From assembly GCF_003473485.1 (NCBI RefSeq), contig NC_053043.1, positions 39,470,576-39,534,575 of the forward strand: a stretch of DNA of 64,000 nucleotides, written 5' to 3'. The position numbers and the translations under genes are program-made. The stretch is from Medicago truncatula (Eukaryota; Streptophyta; Magnoliopsida; Fabales; Fabaceae). Every line of letters starts with the position of its first letter. Positions within the stretch are counted from its first letter, which is position 1. This document shows, in pieces, positions 1-9,910 of the stretch. Under the pieces are notes generated by a model, which saw only the letters and a program-made list of their open reading frames with translations, did not search any database and had not been told where the DNA came from.

Positions 1-3000
1 AAACCGGATATCCTCTATCTTTGTGAAACTATCTCTACAAGTAATAAAACTGAGGAATTAAAGTATGTTTTGGGGTTTGATTTCTGTTTTACTGTGAATA
101 AACAAGGTCAGAGTGGTGGTCTTGTTTTGTACTGGAATTCGTCGGTTAACTGCTCAATTTCTAATTACTCTAATAATCACATTGATGCTGAGATAACATA
201 TATTAATAAGGGTAAGTGGCGTCTTACTGGATATTATGGTTTCCCTAATAATGGCAGAAGACGTGAGGCATGGAATTTTTTGAGACAACTTGCAAGTGTT
301 TCGAATTTACCATGGTGTATAATAGGGGACTTCAATGATATTCTTTCTCCTCATGAAAAGAAGGGTAATAATGAAAGGGCGAATTGGCTTATCAATGGTT
401 TTAGAAATGCTGTTTGTGATTCTGGGCTGGCTGATGTACATACAGAAGGTTATCTTTATACATGGTTTAAAAGTCTTGGCACCACCAGAGCCGTTGAGGA
501 ACGTCTTGACCGTGCTCTTGCTACTGAGAGTTGGCAGATTCAGTCCCCTCATGCAGTTCTAGAGAATCTGCCAACACCTTCTTCAGATCACTACGCTATT
601 ATGCTCTCATGTGAGCCGATATCCAATAACAGAAGAGTGTTGCCTCGGTTCAAATTTGAGAATGCCTGGTTAGCTGATCCCGACTTTAGCAGTTTTGTCA
701 CTGATAAGTGGAGTTCCTATGGAGTTTGCCCGATTGTTGATAAGTTAGAATATTGCGCTTCTGATCTCACAGATTGGAGCAGAAACAATTTTCATAATTT
801 GAAGCGTGAAATCAATACTTGTCGACAGAAAATTGATAGGATGAGGAGTATGGTTGATAGTGATAATATTCATCAGTTTAATGAGTTGAGGAGTCGTATG
901 ACTCAGCTGTTAATTCAAGAGGATGCTTTTTGGCGTCAAAGAGCGAAGACTCACTGGTTACGGGATGGAGACCTTAATACTAAGTTCTTCCATGCTGCGG
1001 CTTCTTCAAGACGAAAAATTAACAAAATTCATTCGTTGTTGGATACAGATAACAACAAGATTACTGATGAAGATCAATTGTGTGATGTTGCTCGTAATTA
1101 TTTTGTTGACTTGTTTCAAGAACAAATTAGTGACACCGAGCCGGTCATTGAGGCTATTGAAGCTTCAATTTCCATTGAAGATAACAATAACCTGTTAGCA
1201 CCTTTTGTTGTTTCTGAATTTAAAGAAGCTCTTTTTTCCATGAAGGCAGATAAGTGTCCGGGGCCAGACGGATTCAATCCGGGTTTTTTCCAAAAATTTT
1301 GGCCATCTTGTGGCGAAGAATTATTCCACCAGTGTTGTCAATGGTTAGATACAGGTAGTTTCCCTTCAACTCTCAATGCGACCACCATAGCTCTTATTCC
1401 GAAGGGTGAGTCTCAAACTTATATGAAAGACTGGAGACCTATAGCCTTATGCAATGTGATTTATAAGGTGGTAGCGAAAGTGTTAGCAAATCGACTCAAA
1501 GTTGTTTTAAATAAGTGCATTTCTGATAGTCAATCTGCATTTGTTCCGGGTCGATCTATCCTAGATAATGCTATGGCAGCCATAGAGATCATTCATTATA
1601 TGAAGTCGAAAGTCAAAGGTACATTGGGAGATGTTGCTCTTAAGCTTGACATAAGTAAAGCGTATGACAGAATTGATTGGAGTTATCTGAAAAAGGTTAT
1701 GATAAAAATGGGTTTTTCTGATAGATGGATAAATTGGATTATGATGTGCATCGAAACTGTTGATTATTTTGTTCTTGTCAACGGTAATATTGCTGGTCTG
1801 ATTATACCAGGTAGAGGGTTGAGACAAGGTGACCCTCTTTCACCTTATCTCTTTATCATATGTGCAGAAGGGTTATCAGCTCTCATCAGGAAGGCAGAGG
1901 CTAGAGGAGATATTAATGGGGTAAAGATTTGTACAAGGGCACCAATTGTTTCCCATTTACTGTTCGCGGATGATTGCTTCTTATTCTTTCGAGCAAACAC
2001 TAATCAAGCCGAGAAAATGAAGCACATTTTGGAAGTTTACGAAAAAGCATCAGGTCAAGCAGTTAACCTACAAAAATCAGAAATCTTTTGCAGCATAAAT
2101 GTTTCGACCGCGGATCATAATAGTATAGCTAATATTCTTGGAGTTCAAGCTGTATTGGGCACTGGTAAGTATCTTGGTCTGCCATCTATGATAGGAAGAA
2201 GCAAGAAAGCAACTTTTAATTTCATTAAGGATAGGGTGTGGAAGAAGATTAACTCATGGAGCAGTAAATGCCTCTCCAAAGCAGGTCGAGAAGTTTTAAT
2301 TAAATCTGTCCTTCAGTCTATTCCCACATACTTTATGAGTCTATTTACTTTACCGTCATCTCTTTGTGATGAGATTGAAAAGATGATGAATTCATTCTGG
2401 TGGGGTCATTCAGGAGCTCAAAATAAAGGTATCCATTGGATGTCATGGGACAAGTTATCTATGCACAAAAAAGATGGAGGCATGGGATTCAAGAGTTTAG
2501 GGACTTTTAATCTTGCTATGCTTGGTAAGCAGGGGTGGAGAATTATGACCAACCCTCAAACGCTTATAGCTAGAATGTACAAAGCAAGATATTTTCCGCA
2601 TAGTAATTTTTTTGAAGCTTCATTGGGGCATAAACCAAGTTTTGTTTGGAGAAGTATTTGTAATGCTAAATTTATCCTTAGAGCCGGAAGCAGATGGAAG
2701 ATAGGTGATGGGTCCTCAATTCCAATTTGGAATAATAACTGGCTTGTTGGTAATGGATACCTTACACTTCAAAATCACGGTTCAACACCTTTTGATAATC
2801 TCAAAGTTTCGGATTGTATTACTCCGGAAGCTAAAGCTTGGAATGTTCCTTTCTTACTTTCTATTTTTGATCAACATATAGTGAATCAGGTGATGAATAC
2901 GCCTTTGTATCCCTCAGTTTATGATGATAGACTTGTTTGGACGAAGGAAAATAATGGTGAGTATTCTGTTAGAAGTGCATATAAAATGTGTATGCAGGAA

Positions 3001-4005
3001 TTACTTGATGTCAATCATTTTAAGGCACAAGGACGTTGGGATCTGATCTGGAAGCTTAAAATTCCTCCCAAGGTGAAGAACTTCATATGGCGTGTTTGTC
3101 GCAACACTTTACCAACACGTTTACGCCTTAAAGACAAAGGGGTTAATTGTGATTTGACTTGTGCTTTATGCAATATGGTGGAGGAAGACAGTTTTCACCT
3201 TTTCTTTCGTTGCCCTGGTAGCTGCAATATTTGGAGCATGTGTGATTTCTTTAGTACTGTGAATAATGTGATAAATCAAGGCCAGGATAGTGCAAGTGTT
3301 ATTTTCCAATTGTTGCAGGTGTTAAATGGTGATGAGGCAGCGCTGTTCTGCTGCATTCTTTGGAGTATTTGGAAGCAACGGAACAACAAGGTCTGGAATG
3401 ATGTGATTGAAGCGCAGGTTGCTGTTCTGGAACGTGCAAAAGTACTTTTACAAGACTGGAGAGCCGCTAAATCCTACCAGCAACATCCTTCAAGGATACA
3501 AAATACTGTCGATACTTCAAAGTGGAAGAAACCAGCTGTAGGTCGATATAAATGTAATATCGACGCCTCTTTCTCTAAGCACTTAAACAAGGTTGGTATA
3601 GGAATATGTATAAGAGATGACACAGGTACGTTTGTCTTAGCTAAAACTGAATGGTTTAGTCCGATATGTGAAGTTCATATAGGAGAAGCTCTTGGTTTAT
3701 TATCTGCTCTAGAATGGGTTCACGAGCTTAATCTTGGTCCTATGGATTTTGAGATGGATGCGAAAAAGGTTGTTGATAATTTCTTATCGACAAATCATGA
3801 TGCAACTGAGTTCGGAAATATCATTCAAAATTGTCAATCTCTTTTTAGGAATTATTATGAAAACTCTAAGGTAGAGTTTGTGCGGAGACAAGCAAATGAG
3901 ACAGCTCATGCTTTAGCTAAGGCGGCTACATTGTCAGCTAGTTTCCAATTATTATTTGTAATACCTGATTGTATTGAACACATATTGATTAATGAAATGT
4001 TTTAA
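1..4005 (+). CDS. LINE (L1-type) ORF2 polyprotein, 5' end outside the window
   Basis: The frame is open from base 1 to the TAA at 4003-4005 (1334 codons), so the true start lies upstream. Domain order is that of plant L1-type LINEs. First comes an endonuclease/exonuclease/phosphatase fold, with GDFND at codons 109-113 and SDH near codon 196. Next is a reverse transcriptase with SAFVPGRSILDN, the catalytic LKLDISKAYDR, GLRQGDPLSPYLF and FADD at 1963-1974. Then a zf-RVT domain runs from about codon 1013 (WKLKIPPKVKNFIWR) with Cys/His ligands, and a plant-type RNase H starts at about codon 1185 (CNIDASF) and ends near NETAHALAKAA. The protein would nick target DNA, copy its own RNA in place and remove the RNA strand. 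No stop or frameshift interrupts it, which suggests a young insertion. The gag-like ORF1 is not in the window. Confidence 0.95.
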   Translation, partial: KPDILYLCETISTSNKTEELKYVLGFDFCFTVNKQGQSGGLVLYWNSSVNCSISNYSNNHIDAEITYINKGKWRLTGYYGFPNNGRRREAWNFLRQLASVSNLPWCIIGDFNDILSPHEKKGNNERANWLINGFRNAVCDSGLADVHTEGYLYTWFKSLGTTRAVEERLDRALATESWQIQSPHAVLENLPTPSSDHYAIMLSCEPISNNRRVLPRFKFENAWLADPDFSSFVTDKWSSYGVCPIVDKLEYCASDLTDWSRNNFHNLKREINTCRQKIDRMRSMVDSDNIHQFNELRSRMTQLLIQEDAFWRQRAKTHWLRDGDLNTKFFHAAASSRRKINKIHSLLDTDNNKITDEDQLCDVARNYFVDLFQEQISDTEPVIEAIEASISIEDNNNLLAPFVVSEFKEALFSMKADKCPGPDGFNPGFFQKFWPSCGEELFHQCCQWLDTGSFPSTLNATTIALIPKGESQTYMKDWRPIALCNVIYKVVAKVLANRLKVVLNKCISDSQSAFVPGRSILDNAMAAIEIIHYMKSKVKGTLGDVALKLDISKAYDRIDWSYLKKVMIKMGFSDRWINWIMMCIETVDYFVLVNGNIAGLIIPGRGLRQGDPLSPYLFIICAEGLSALIRKAEARGDINGVKICTRAPIVSHLLFADDCFLFFRANTNQAEKMKHILEVYEKASGQAVNLQKSEIFCSINVSTADHNSIANILGVQAVLGTGKYLGLPSMIGRSKKATFNFIKDRVWKKINSWSSKCLSKAGREVLIKSVLQSIPTYFMSLFTLPSSLCDEIEKMMNSFWWGHSGAQNKGIHWMSWDKLSMHKKDGGMGFKSLGTFNLAMLGKQGWRIMTNPQTLIARMYKARYFPHSNFFEASLGHKPSFVWRSICNAKFILRAGSRWKIGDGSSIPIWNNNWLVGNGYLTLQNHGSTPFDNLKVSDCITPEAKAWNVPFLLSIFDQHIVNQVMNTPLYPSVYDDRLVWTKENNGEYSVRSAYKMCMQELLDVNHFKAQGRWDLIWKLKIPPKVKNFIWRVCRNTLPTRLRLKDKGVNCDLTCALCNMVEEDSFHLFFRCPGSCNIWSMCDFFSTVNNVINQGQDSASVIFQLLQVLNGDEAALFCCILWSIWKQRNNKVWNDVIEAQVAVLERAKVLLQDWRAAKSYQQHPSRIQNTVDTSKWKKPAVGRYKCNIDASFSKHLNKVGIGICIRDDTGTFVLAKTEWFSPICEVHIGEALGLLSALEWVHELNLGPMDFEMDAKKVVDNFLSTNHDATEFGNIIQNCQSLFRNYYENSKVEFVRRQANETAHALAKAATLSASFQLLFVIPDCIEHILINEMF

Positions 4006-4032
4006 GCTTCTTCTCTTCAAAAAAAAAAAAAA
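1..4032 (+). mobile_element. LINE retrotransposon, 3' part with poly(A) tail
   Basis: ORF2 is followed by only 13 bases of 3' UTR and then a run of 14 A at 4019-4032, the expected 3' end of a target-primed LINE copy. The 5' end and therefore the target-site duplication lie outside the window. Confidence 0.9.
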
Positions 4033-6380
4033 CCAATTAAGATGTTTAAGCTTATGATGCAATCTTTACATTTTTTATTTATACAAATAATTGAATCATA
4101 CGATATATATATATATATATATATAAAAGATTTAAAAAAGATCAACTATATGATTCGACCATTGATGCTTTAAATTTCTTTATGCAAATGGAGATATTGG
4201 GAACGTATGCGAATGGAGATACCACGAACTAATTCAAACAAACTATCGACTATATAAAAAAGATCTAAAAACATAACAAAGTCGAATGAGAAATATCAGA
4301 CATGAAATTAATTTTCGGTGTTATTTGGATTGTATAGAAATAAGAAGAAGAAACAACAAATAGAGAGACATATGGAGTTGTGATGTGAAAAAATTGTTAA
4401 ACCATAGGTCTAATTTATAGTAATTTTTACAGGATATTTTGGTAAAATGACCACATATAATTTCAAATATTCATTAATTTCACACTTTTTTTTGTCTTGC
4501 TTTAACTTTTTTTTTTTTTCGGTTACTTTTATTGCCTCACCATTTACATATGGACGTTTCCTTAACTGTTTTTTTTTTTTTTTGGCTTTTCATCCATTTT
4601 TGATTTTTTTTCGGTTACAACTTTGCCTCTCAACAAATCCTCACATTTATATCACTTTGATTTTTCCCTCAAAAAAAAAATCACTTTGATTTTGGAAAAT
4701 CCGTTTTTGATTGTACGTTTTTATATAGTTGACTATCAAAATTAGAAGTTTTTCTTCTTCTTTTTTTTTTGCCTCCATAAATATTTCTTTAATTTTTTTC
4801 CCTATTGTTAAGGAAATCAAAACATATCGTGTTTAATTGTTTTAATGCAATTACATATAAAATATGTTTGACATAGTTTTAAACAAAATATTTTTTTTTT
4901 GAATAAATTAAACAAATAAATTGTATCACATTATTATTATTATTATTATGAAAATAAAAATTAAGATATTGATTTCAATGAAAAATATGATGTTATTTAA
5001 AAAAAATTTAAAATTGTCTGACAATATTATTATTATTATGAAAATAAAATAAAAATTAGTTAAGTTCATTAATTCATTAATTTTATTAATTCATAAAAGC
5101 ATAAAAATGTGAATTGGTTAAAAAGAAACATGAGTTGATAAGGTTATATTATTTTTCAATTTTTTTTTGTTTGGTTTAAAGCTTATATAAGTTATATTAA
5201 ATCGTATTTTTATTATTTGGCGTATATTAATTATTTGATCTCTTTGACATTAAAATATTTAAATTTTATTATTTGTTTTAATATAATATCTGAAATTAAA
5301 TATTTAAATTTAAAATTATTTGATTTAAATCTGTATTATTCGAATTCAAAATGTTTGATTTTTAATTTAATATGAAATATTAGAAATAAAATTGAATTTG
5401 AATTTGAAAAACTTCCTTTTATTCATAAGCATTAAATACAAATTTGTGAGGATGAATGTGGTGAGAGTATTTTGTGAGAAATAATATGGTGAGAGCATTT
5501 GTAAAAAAGAAAGGGACATGTGGCAACACCAAAACAATAGTAATTCATTTCCATAAAAGTCTACGAAATGGGTCCTAAATTTATATTATATAGATGTGTT
5601 ATTCTCATGAATATGATGTTAAAACACACTCAATCTATTGATTAAAAGTGGCCCTCTAAAAGTGAGCACATGACATTTGGTATGATATTGGAAAATATGA
5701 AAAATTATTAATCCATAGTGAGGGTAACTAAAAATATGAACTATTTTATAAAGAATTAGAAAACTCAAGATGATATATTCACTAAGTTTTTAGTGAAAAG
5801 TCCTTAAAAAAATATTTTTAGTCAAAAGCCATTATGGTCCTTTATAAAAGGTACTTTTATTTGTTGTCCAAAATAATTAGTCTATTACATTAAAAATAGA
5901 CAACTTTTTAGTACATTTCTTGATGCACGCGTTGTACTAATATCAATATCAGTTAAACCAAAATATTATTATGTCATATTTACAGTCGATTAGCATGAAT
6001 TAATCTATTTTATTATTATAAAAAAAAAAAAAAAAAACATATGAGTGAGAAATGAGGCGTGAGTGTGTCTATTGTGTGTGATTCTTACTCAACAAGTTCT
6101 TCATTTCTCAGTTAAGTTCATCAAAAAAAAAAAAATCATCTCATTGCTTGCAACCTGCAATTTGTGTTCAAGACTGAGTGAAGAGGAAAGTGTTACGTTT
6201 GTTTCTTCCATTTTCATCACAACATTAAGAGGTTTTTATGTTGGTTTCTATTCGAATTCATTAATTTTCTTTGTTTTCAATGTTTGTTTATGATCAGTGG
6301 CGAAGTCTTGAAAGTAAATATTTGAATCATCAACTTATTATTATGGGAATATGTTATATATTGTTATGTTTGTCATTGTA
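4033..6380. other. AT-rich intergenic stretch, no gene seen
   Basis: Long A/T runs, (TA)n at 4103-4124, ATT-repeat tracts near 4929 and 5026, and no ORF with recognisable content. Short open frames here are T-rich and low in complexity. A pyrimidine-rich stretch with weak splice-like signals around 6060-6300 could be a remnant leader of the NBS gene fragment downstream, but nothing supports that firmly. Confidence 0.6.
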
Positions 6381-7290
6381 TAAATGGTTTTAGTTTACTC
6401 TTAAAATCATTTTTCTAAATAGGTCTTGGAAATAAATAACAACATAAAGTAAATTATAAAGTAACTTCAACTTTATGTTTTTTCTCACCACCTCTCTGTT
6501 TTTTCTATAAGCTTGATGTTGCAGCAAATAAATTACTTAGTAACTTCAACTTTAGATTTTTTTAATCAACTTATTATTTGATGATATATGTTCTATAATT
6601 TGTGACCTAGCAACATCTTGCTCCTTGTAGATAGATTATGTTTGTATCTTGGATTTCTTGAACATGTTTTAAGTTTGGTATTATTCTTATTACTCTTTGT
6701 TTTTCAAAATAAAGAAATGTTTCTTTTTTCTTGAGATTTTTTCCTTGAACTTAGTTGTGATGACTTCTATGTTTGCTTGAAATGATAATGATATTGATGA
6801 GCATTGAAAATAAAAACTTTTTTTTCTTCATCGAATGATAATGATATTGAGGAAGGTTGGTTAATTGCATTGTATGAATAGTTTTTGTTTACTCTTAAAA
6901 TCATTTTTCTAAATGAAGTCATAGAAGTAAATAACAACAGAAAATAAATTATTTAGTATCAACTTTATGTTTTTTCTCACCGCTTCTTTGTTTTTTTTTT
7001 TTTCTATAAGTTTGATGTTGCTGCAAGTAAATTATTTAGTAACTTCCACTTTATGTTTTTTAATCAACTTATTATTTGATGAATGTTTCATAATTTGTGA
7101 CATAGCAGCATATTGATCCTTGTAGATGGATTATGTTGGTATGTTGGATTGCTTGAACATGTTTTAAGTTTGGTATAAGTCTTATCACTCTTTGTTTTTA
7201 ATACTAAAGAAATGGATATTTTTTTTCTTTAGAGTTTTTTCAACTTTATGATATAGCATGTTGGATTGTTTGAACATGTTTTAAGTGTGT
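6381..7290. repeat. degenerate direct repeat, about 2.2 copies with period near 490 bp
   Basis: A block beginning 'ATGGTTTTAGTTTACTC' near 6382 and ending with 'TTGAACATGTTTTAAG' and a poly-T stretch near 6740 recurs from about 6875 to 7225 in the same order. A third partial copy of the 'GAACATGTTTTAAG' end lies at 7270-7285. The copies differ by substitutions and small indels. They lie directly upstream of the NBS fragment, so they may be a duplicated intron or promoter segment of that gene. Confidence 0.7.
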
Positions 7291-7320
7291 TGACCTACCC
7301 TAACTTTTAAAATATGGTAT

Positions 7321-8155
7321 TTGAGAAAAGATCTTAAAAAATTGAAGAATTTGATATCTGAAATCCAAGTTGTGATTTTGGATACAGAGGAGACACAAAG
7401 GATATCAAATAATCATGAACTTAACCTTTGGTTGAAGACGCTGAATGATGATCTTCATGAAGCCGGGGACTTGATTGATGAAGTTTGCACCGAAGATTTG
7501 TCTCGTAAGGTGATGACCAAACTTAAGAATTTCAAAAAGTTCCACATTTTCTTCTCATCATCCGACCAGATTGGGTTTTATCTGATAATGGCTTTCAAAC
7601 TTAAGGATATGATGAAGATGTTTCATGACCTTAATGCTGGTAAGAGAGTGTTTAATTTTTTAAGACACACTCCTAACAAACTGATTATTAACCAAAGAAA
7701 CATTAACCCCTTAATTTATGAGCATATGTTATTGGAAGAGATGTCATGAAGAACATGTTGCTAACGTGGTTGTTGAACTTTAAAGCCGAGTTAGAAACAA
7801 CAATTTCAGCTATTACAGTAGTTGGAATTAGTGAGCTTAGCAAGACTATACTTGCATTCTCTAATCCTATTGTCCAAGAGCATTTTTAGTTCAAAAGTGG
7901 GTGTGCAATGCAGATAATTTTTCTGGTTTTGATGCAGACAGTATTGCTGCAAAGATTTTTGGGTGTAATAATAATGTTGACATGGAACTCGTGCTCGAGA
8001 AACTTAAACATAAAATAGATGGACTTGGATGTTTGATCTTATTGGATGATGTATGTAGTGAGAGTCATCAAGATTGGGATCAATTGTTGGAAATTGCAAG
8101 GTCGATTGTGATTCAAGCCTTTATTTTTTCGACAAAATACGAGATTCAAACATGA
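7321..8155 (+). pseudogene. truncated CC-NBS (Rx-type) disease-resistance gene fragment
   Basis: The first open part (7321-7749) reads like the N-terminal Rx/CC domain of CC-NBS-LRR proteins (WLKTLNDDLHEAGDLIDEV, the usual W-L..D..Y-x-A-D-D-x-L-D-E region). About 70 bases further on, a degraded P-loop appears (VVGISELSKTILA, where GGxGKTTLA is expected), then an in-frame TAG at 7887-7889. After a frame change, WVCNADNF and the kinase-2 motif LILLDDVC follow near 8040. The frame ends at 8155 just after an RNBS-B-like segment. The rest of the NB-ARC and all LRRs are absent. With a broken P-loop, a stop, a frameshift and a missing C-terminal half, this cannot make a working receptor. Confidence 0.85.
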
Positions 8156-9880
8156 AAAGATCAAAAATAAGAAAATTATAATTGTTCAAATTATATACGT
8201 GATATAATTAAAATGAGGAATGGAAAGATAGACTTTGGAGAAGAAAAAAAACTCTCAAATTTACAAACCTTTTTATTCTTTTAATTTTAGCAAGGAGAAA
8301 GTATACTTAAGCAATATATTTCCAATTGCCAAACACAACAAACAAAACCTAGAACAAGACTCAACATGCAATTCTTGTCGCAGAAAACACAATATTTATA
8401 ATAAATTTCTCAAGCAACAATTTAAATCAGACTAAAAAGACTTTTGGATTTTATAACATATATAAGCAACAGTTTAAATCGGACTAAAAAGACTTTTGGA
8501 TTCTATAACATATATGAGTTGAAACTCTCAGAGTTTTGACATTTATATTCATCGATTAAATCAACTTAATTTTTTTTTCATTTCCCTAACGAATTAAAAT
8601 TTTGGCATTTAAAATTTAAGATTGAATGAGTGTATATAGAGTGCTTCTAGATGCATTTAATCTGATCACTTTAGTATAATAATGATTGTGTGTGAAACTA
8701 TCTTATTTTTTGTTTTCAAAAAATATAGAGTCGTGTGAAATTTAGATGTAATTATTAAAACATATAGGTTAAGAGAGGGCGACAAGTTTCAATAGAGTGT
8801 TATTACATGTTAGATAGAACAAGAGAGGGTGAGAATAAGCTATCTTAGAGGTGTATCATCATCACAATGCTAGCGTAAGAATAACTCAAGCTTAGAATTT
8901 AGCATGTCACTGTCAAATTGTTAATCTTTTTTTTACTGATATAAAATTTATCATTTCACTAAAATTGATAAGTTCAACCGTAAAACATTCTAAAAATATA
9001 CATATATTAGACAAGTTCAAGATTACATACATGTTTTTCTTCTTCTTTTGGTTCTAGCATGGAGAAATAAAGAAAAATAATAGATATCAATTTCCAAACA
9101 CGCCAAAATAAAAACTAAAACAAAGTCCCAACATATGATTCTTTATGCTAAAGAGATAAACAATATATATACAATGAAGTCTAAAGAAAGCAAATCAGGC
9201 TAAACAAATATTGAATATCTCTTCAATTTTTCTCAATTGGGTGGTTACTACATCAGAACCCTTAATGTTGTGGTCTAATTATCACAATGTCTCTTAATAT
9301 GAATGAGTAAATAGTGGCTAATCAATTAGCAAGAAGTTCCCCTAAAAAAAAATTAGGAAGAAGTTATATAGTTACAAAATTGACAATCAATCAATTCTTT
9401 AAAGACATAGAATAAGAGAGGATGTCAAATTGTTAATAGTGTGAGATTTTTTTTTATAGGTGTCACATAGGCACAATCCTAACATTAGAATGAGTCAAGT
9501 TTAGTATTCAGAGATAATAATAATATAATAATACTAATATATAGATAGATAGATAGTTATAGTATAATCCATCTTATATACATAATATGTTTTGTTTTTA
9601 CGGTATATATGATTACTATAAACTCCCATAAGTGGATGTCCCCACTTACCCTTCTTCCACGTACCATTAATGAAGAGAGCAAAATTCCGACTAATTAGGA
9701 AGAACCTAATATTCGTATCTACAATATTTATACTTATCATACTATATACATATAAGAACATTCATACCAAAACATATGTCTCGTATCAATAATTATTAAA
9801 CATTAACGTTAATTCATAAGCAAGGAATATTAACTTCACATTTCCTCATTCATTCTATTTCAAATCACAACCATTTCATA
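8156..9880. other. gene-free stretch containing an old direct duplication
   Basis: No coding content seen. Segments at about 8256-8450 and 8760-8900 recur, diverged but in the same order, at about 9040-9210 and 9408-9515. Shared phrases are 'AGCA(A/T)GGAGAAA', 'TTTCCAA(T/A)..CCAAACAC' and 'AGAGAGG(G/A)..GTCAAATTGTTAAT'. This looks like an old duplication of several hundred bases downstream of the NBS fragment. Confidence 0.5.
8412..8515. repeat. tandem repeat, two copies of 52 bp
   Basis: Copy 1 (8412-8463) and copy 2 (8464-8515) each begin 'AAGCAACA(A/G)TTTAAATC' and end 'ATAACATATAT', with three or four differences. Confidence 0.75.
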
Positions 9881-9910
9881 CTAGTGTGTATACCTGTGCA
9901 CGGCACGGGG
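9881..9910 (-). mobile_element. candidate Helitron 3' terminus
   Basis: Read on the minus strand, this ends with an imperfect 7-bp stem (CCCGTGC / GCACAGG around CGT), eight bases of spacer, then CTAG, followed by T. That is the usual layout of a Helitron 3' end: short GC-rich hairpin, CTRR, T outside. The body would extend to the right (9910 to perhaps 11.2 kb), but I found no 5' TC end and no Rep/helicase sequence there. Confidence 0.4.
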
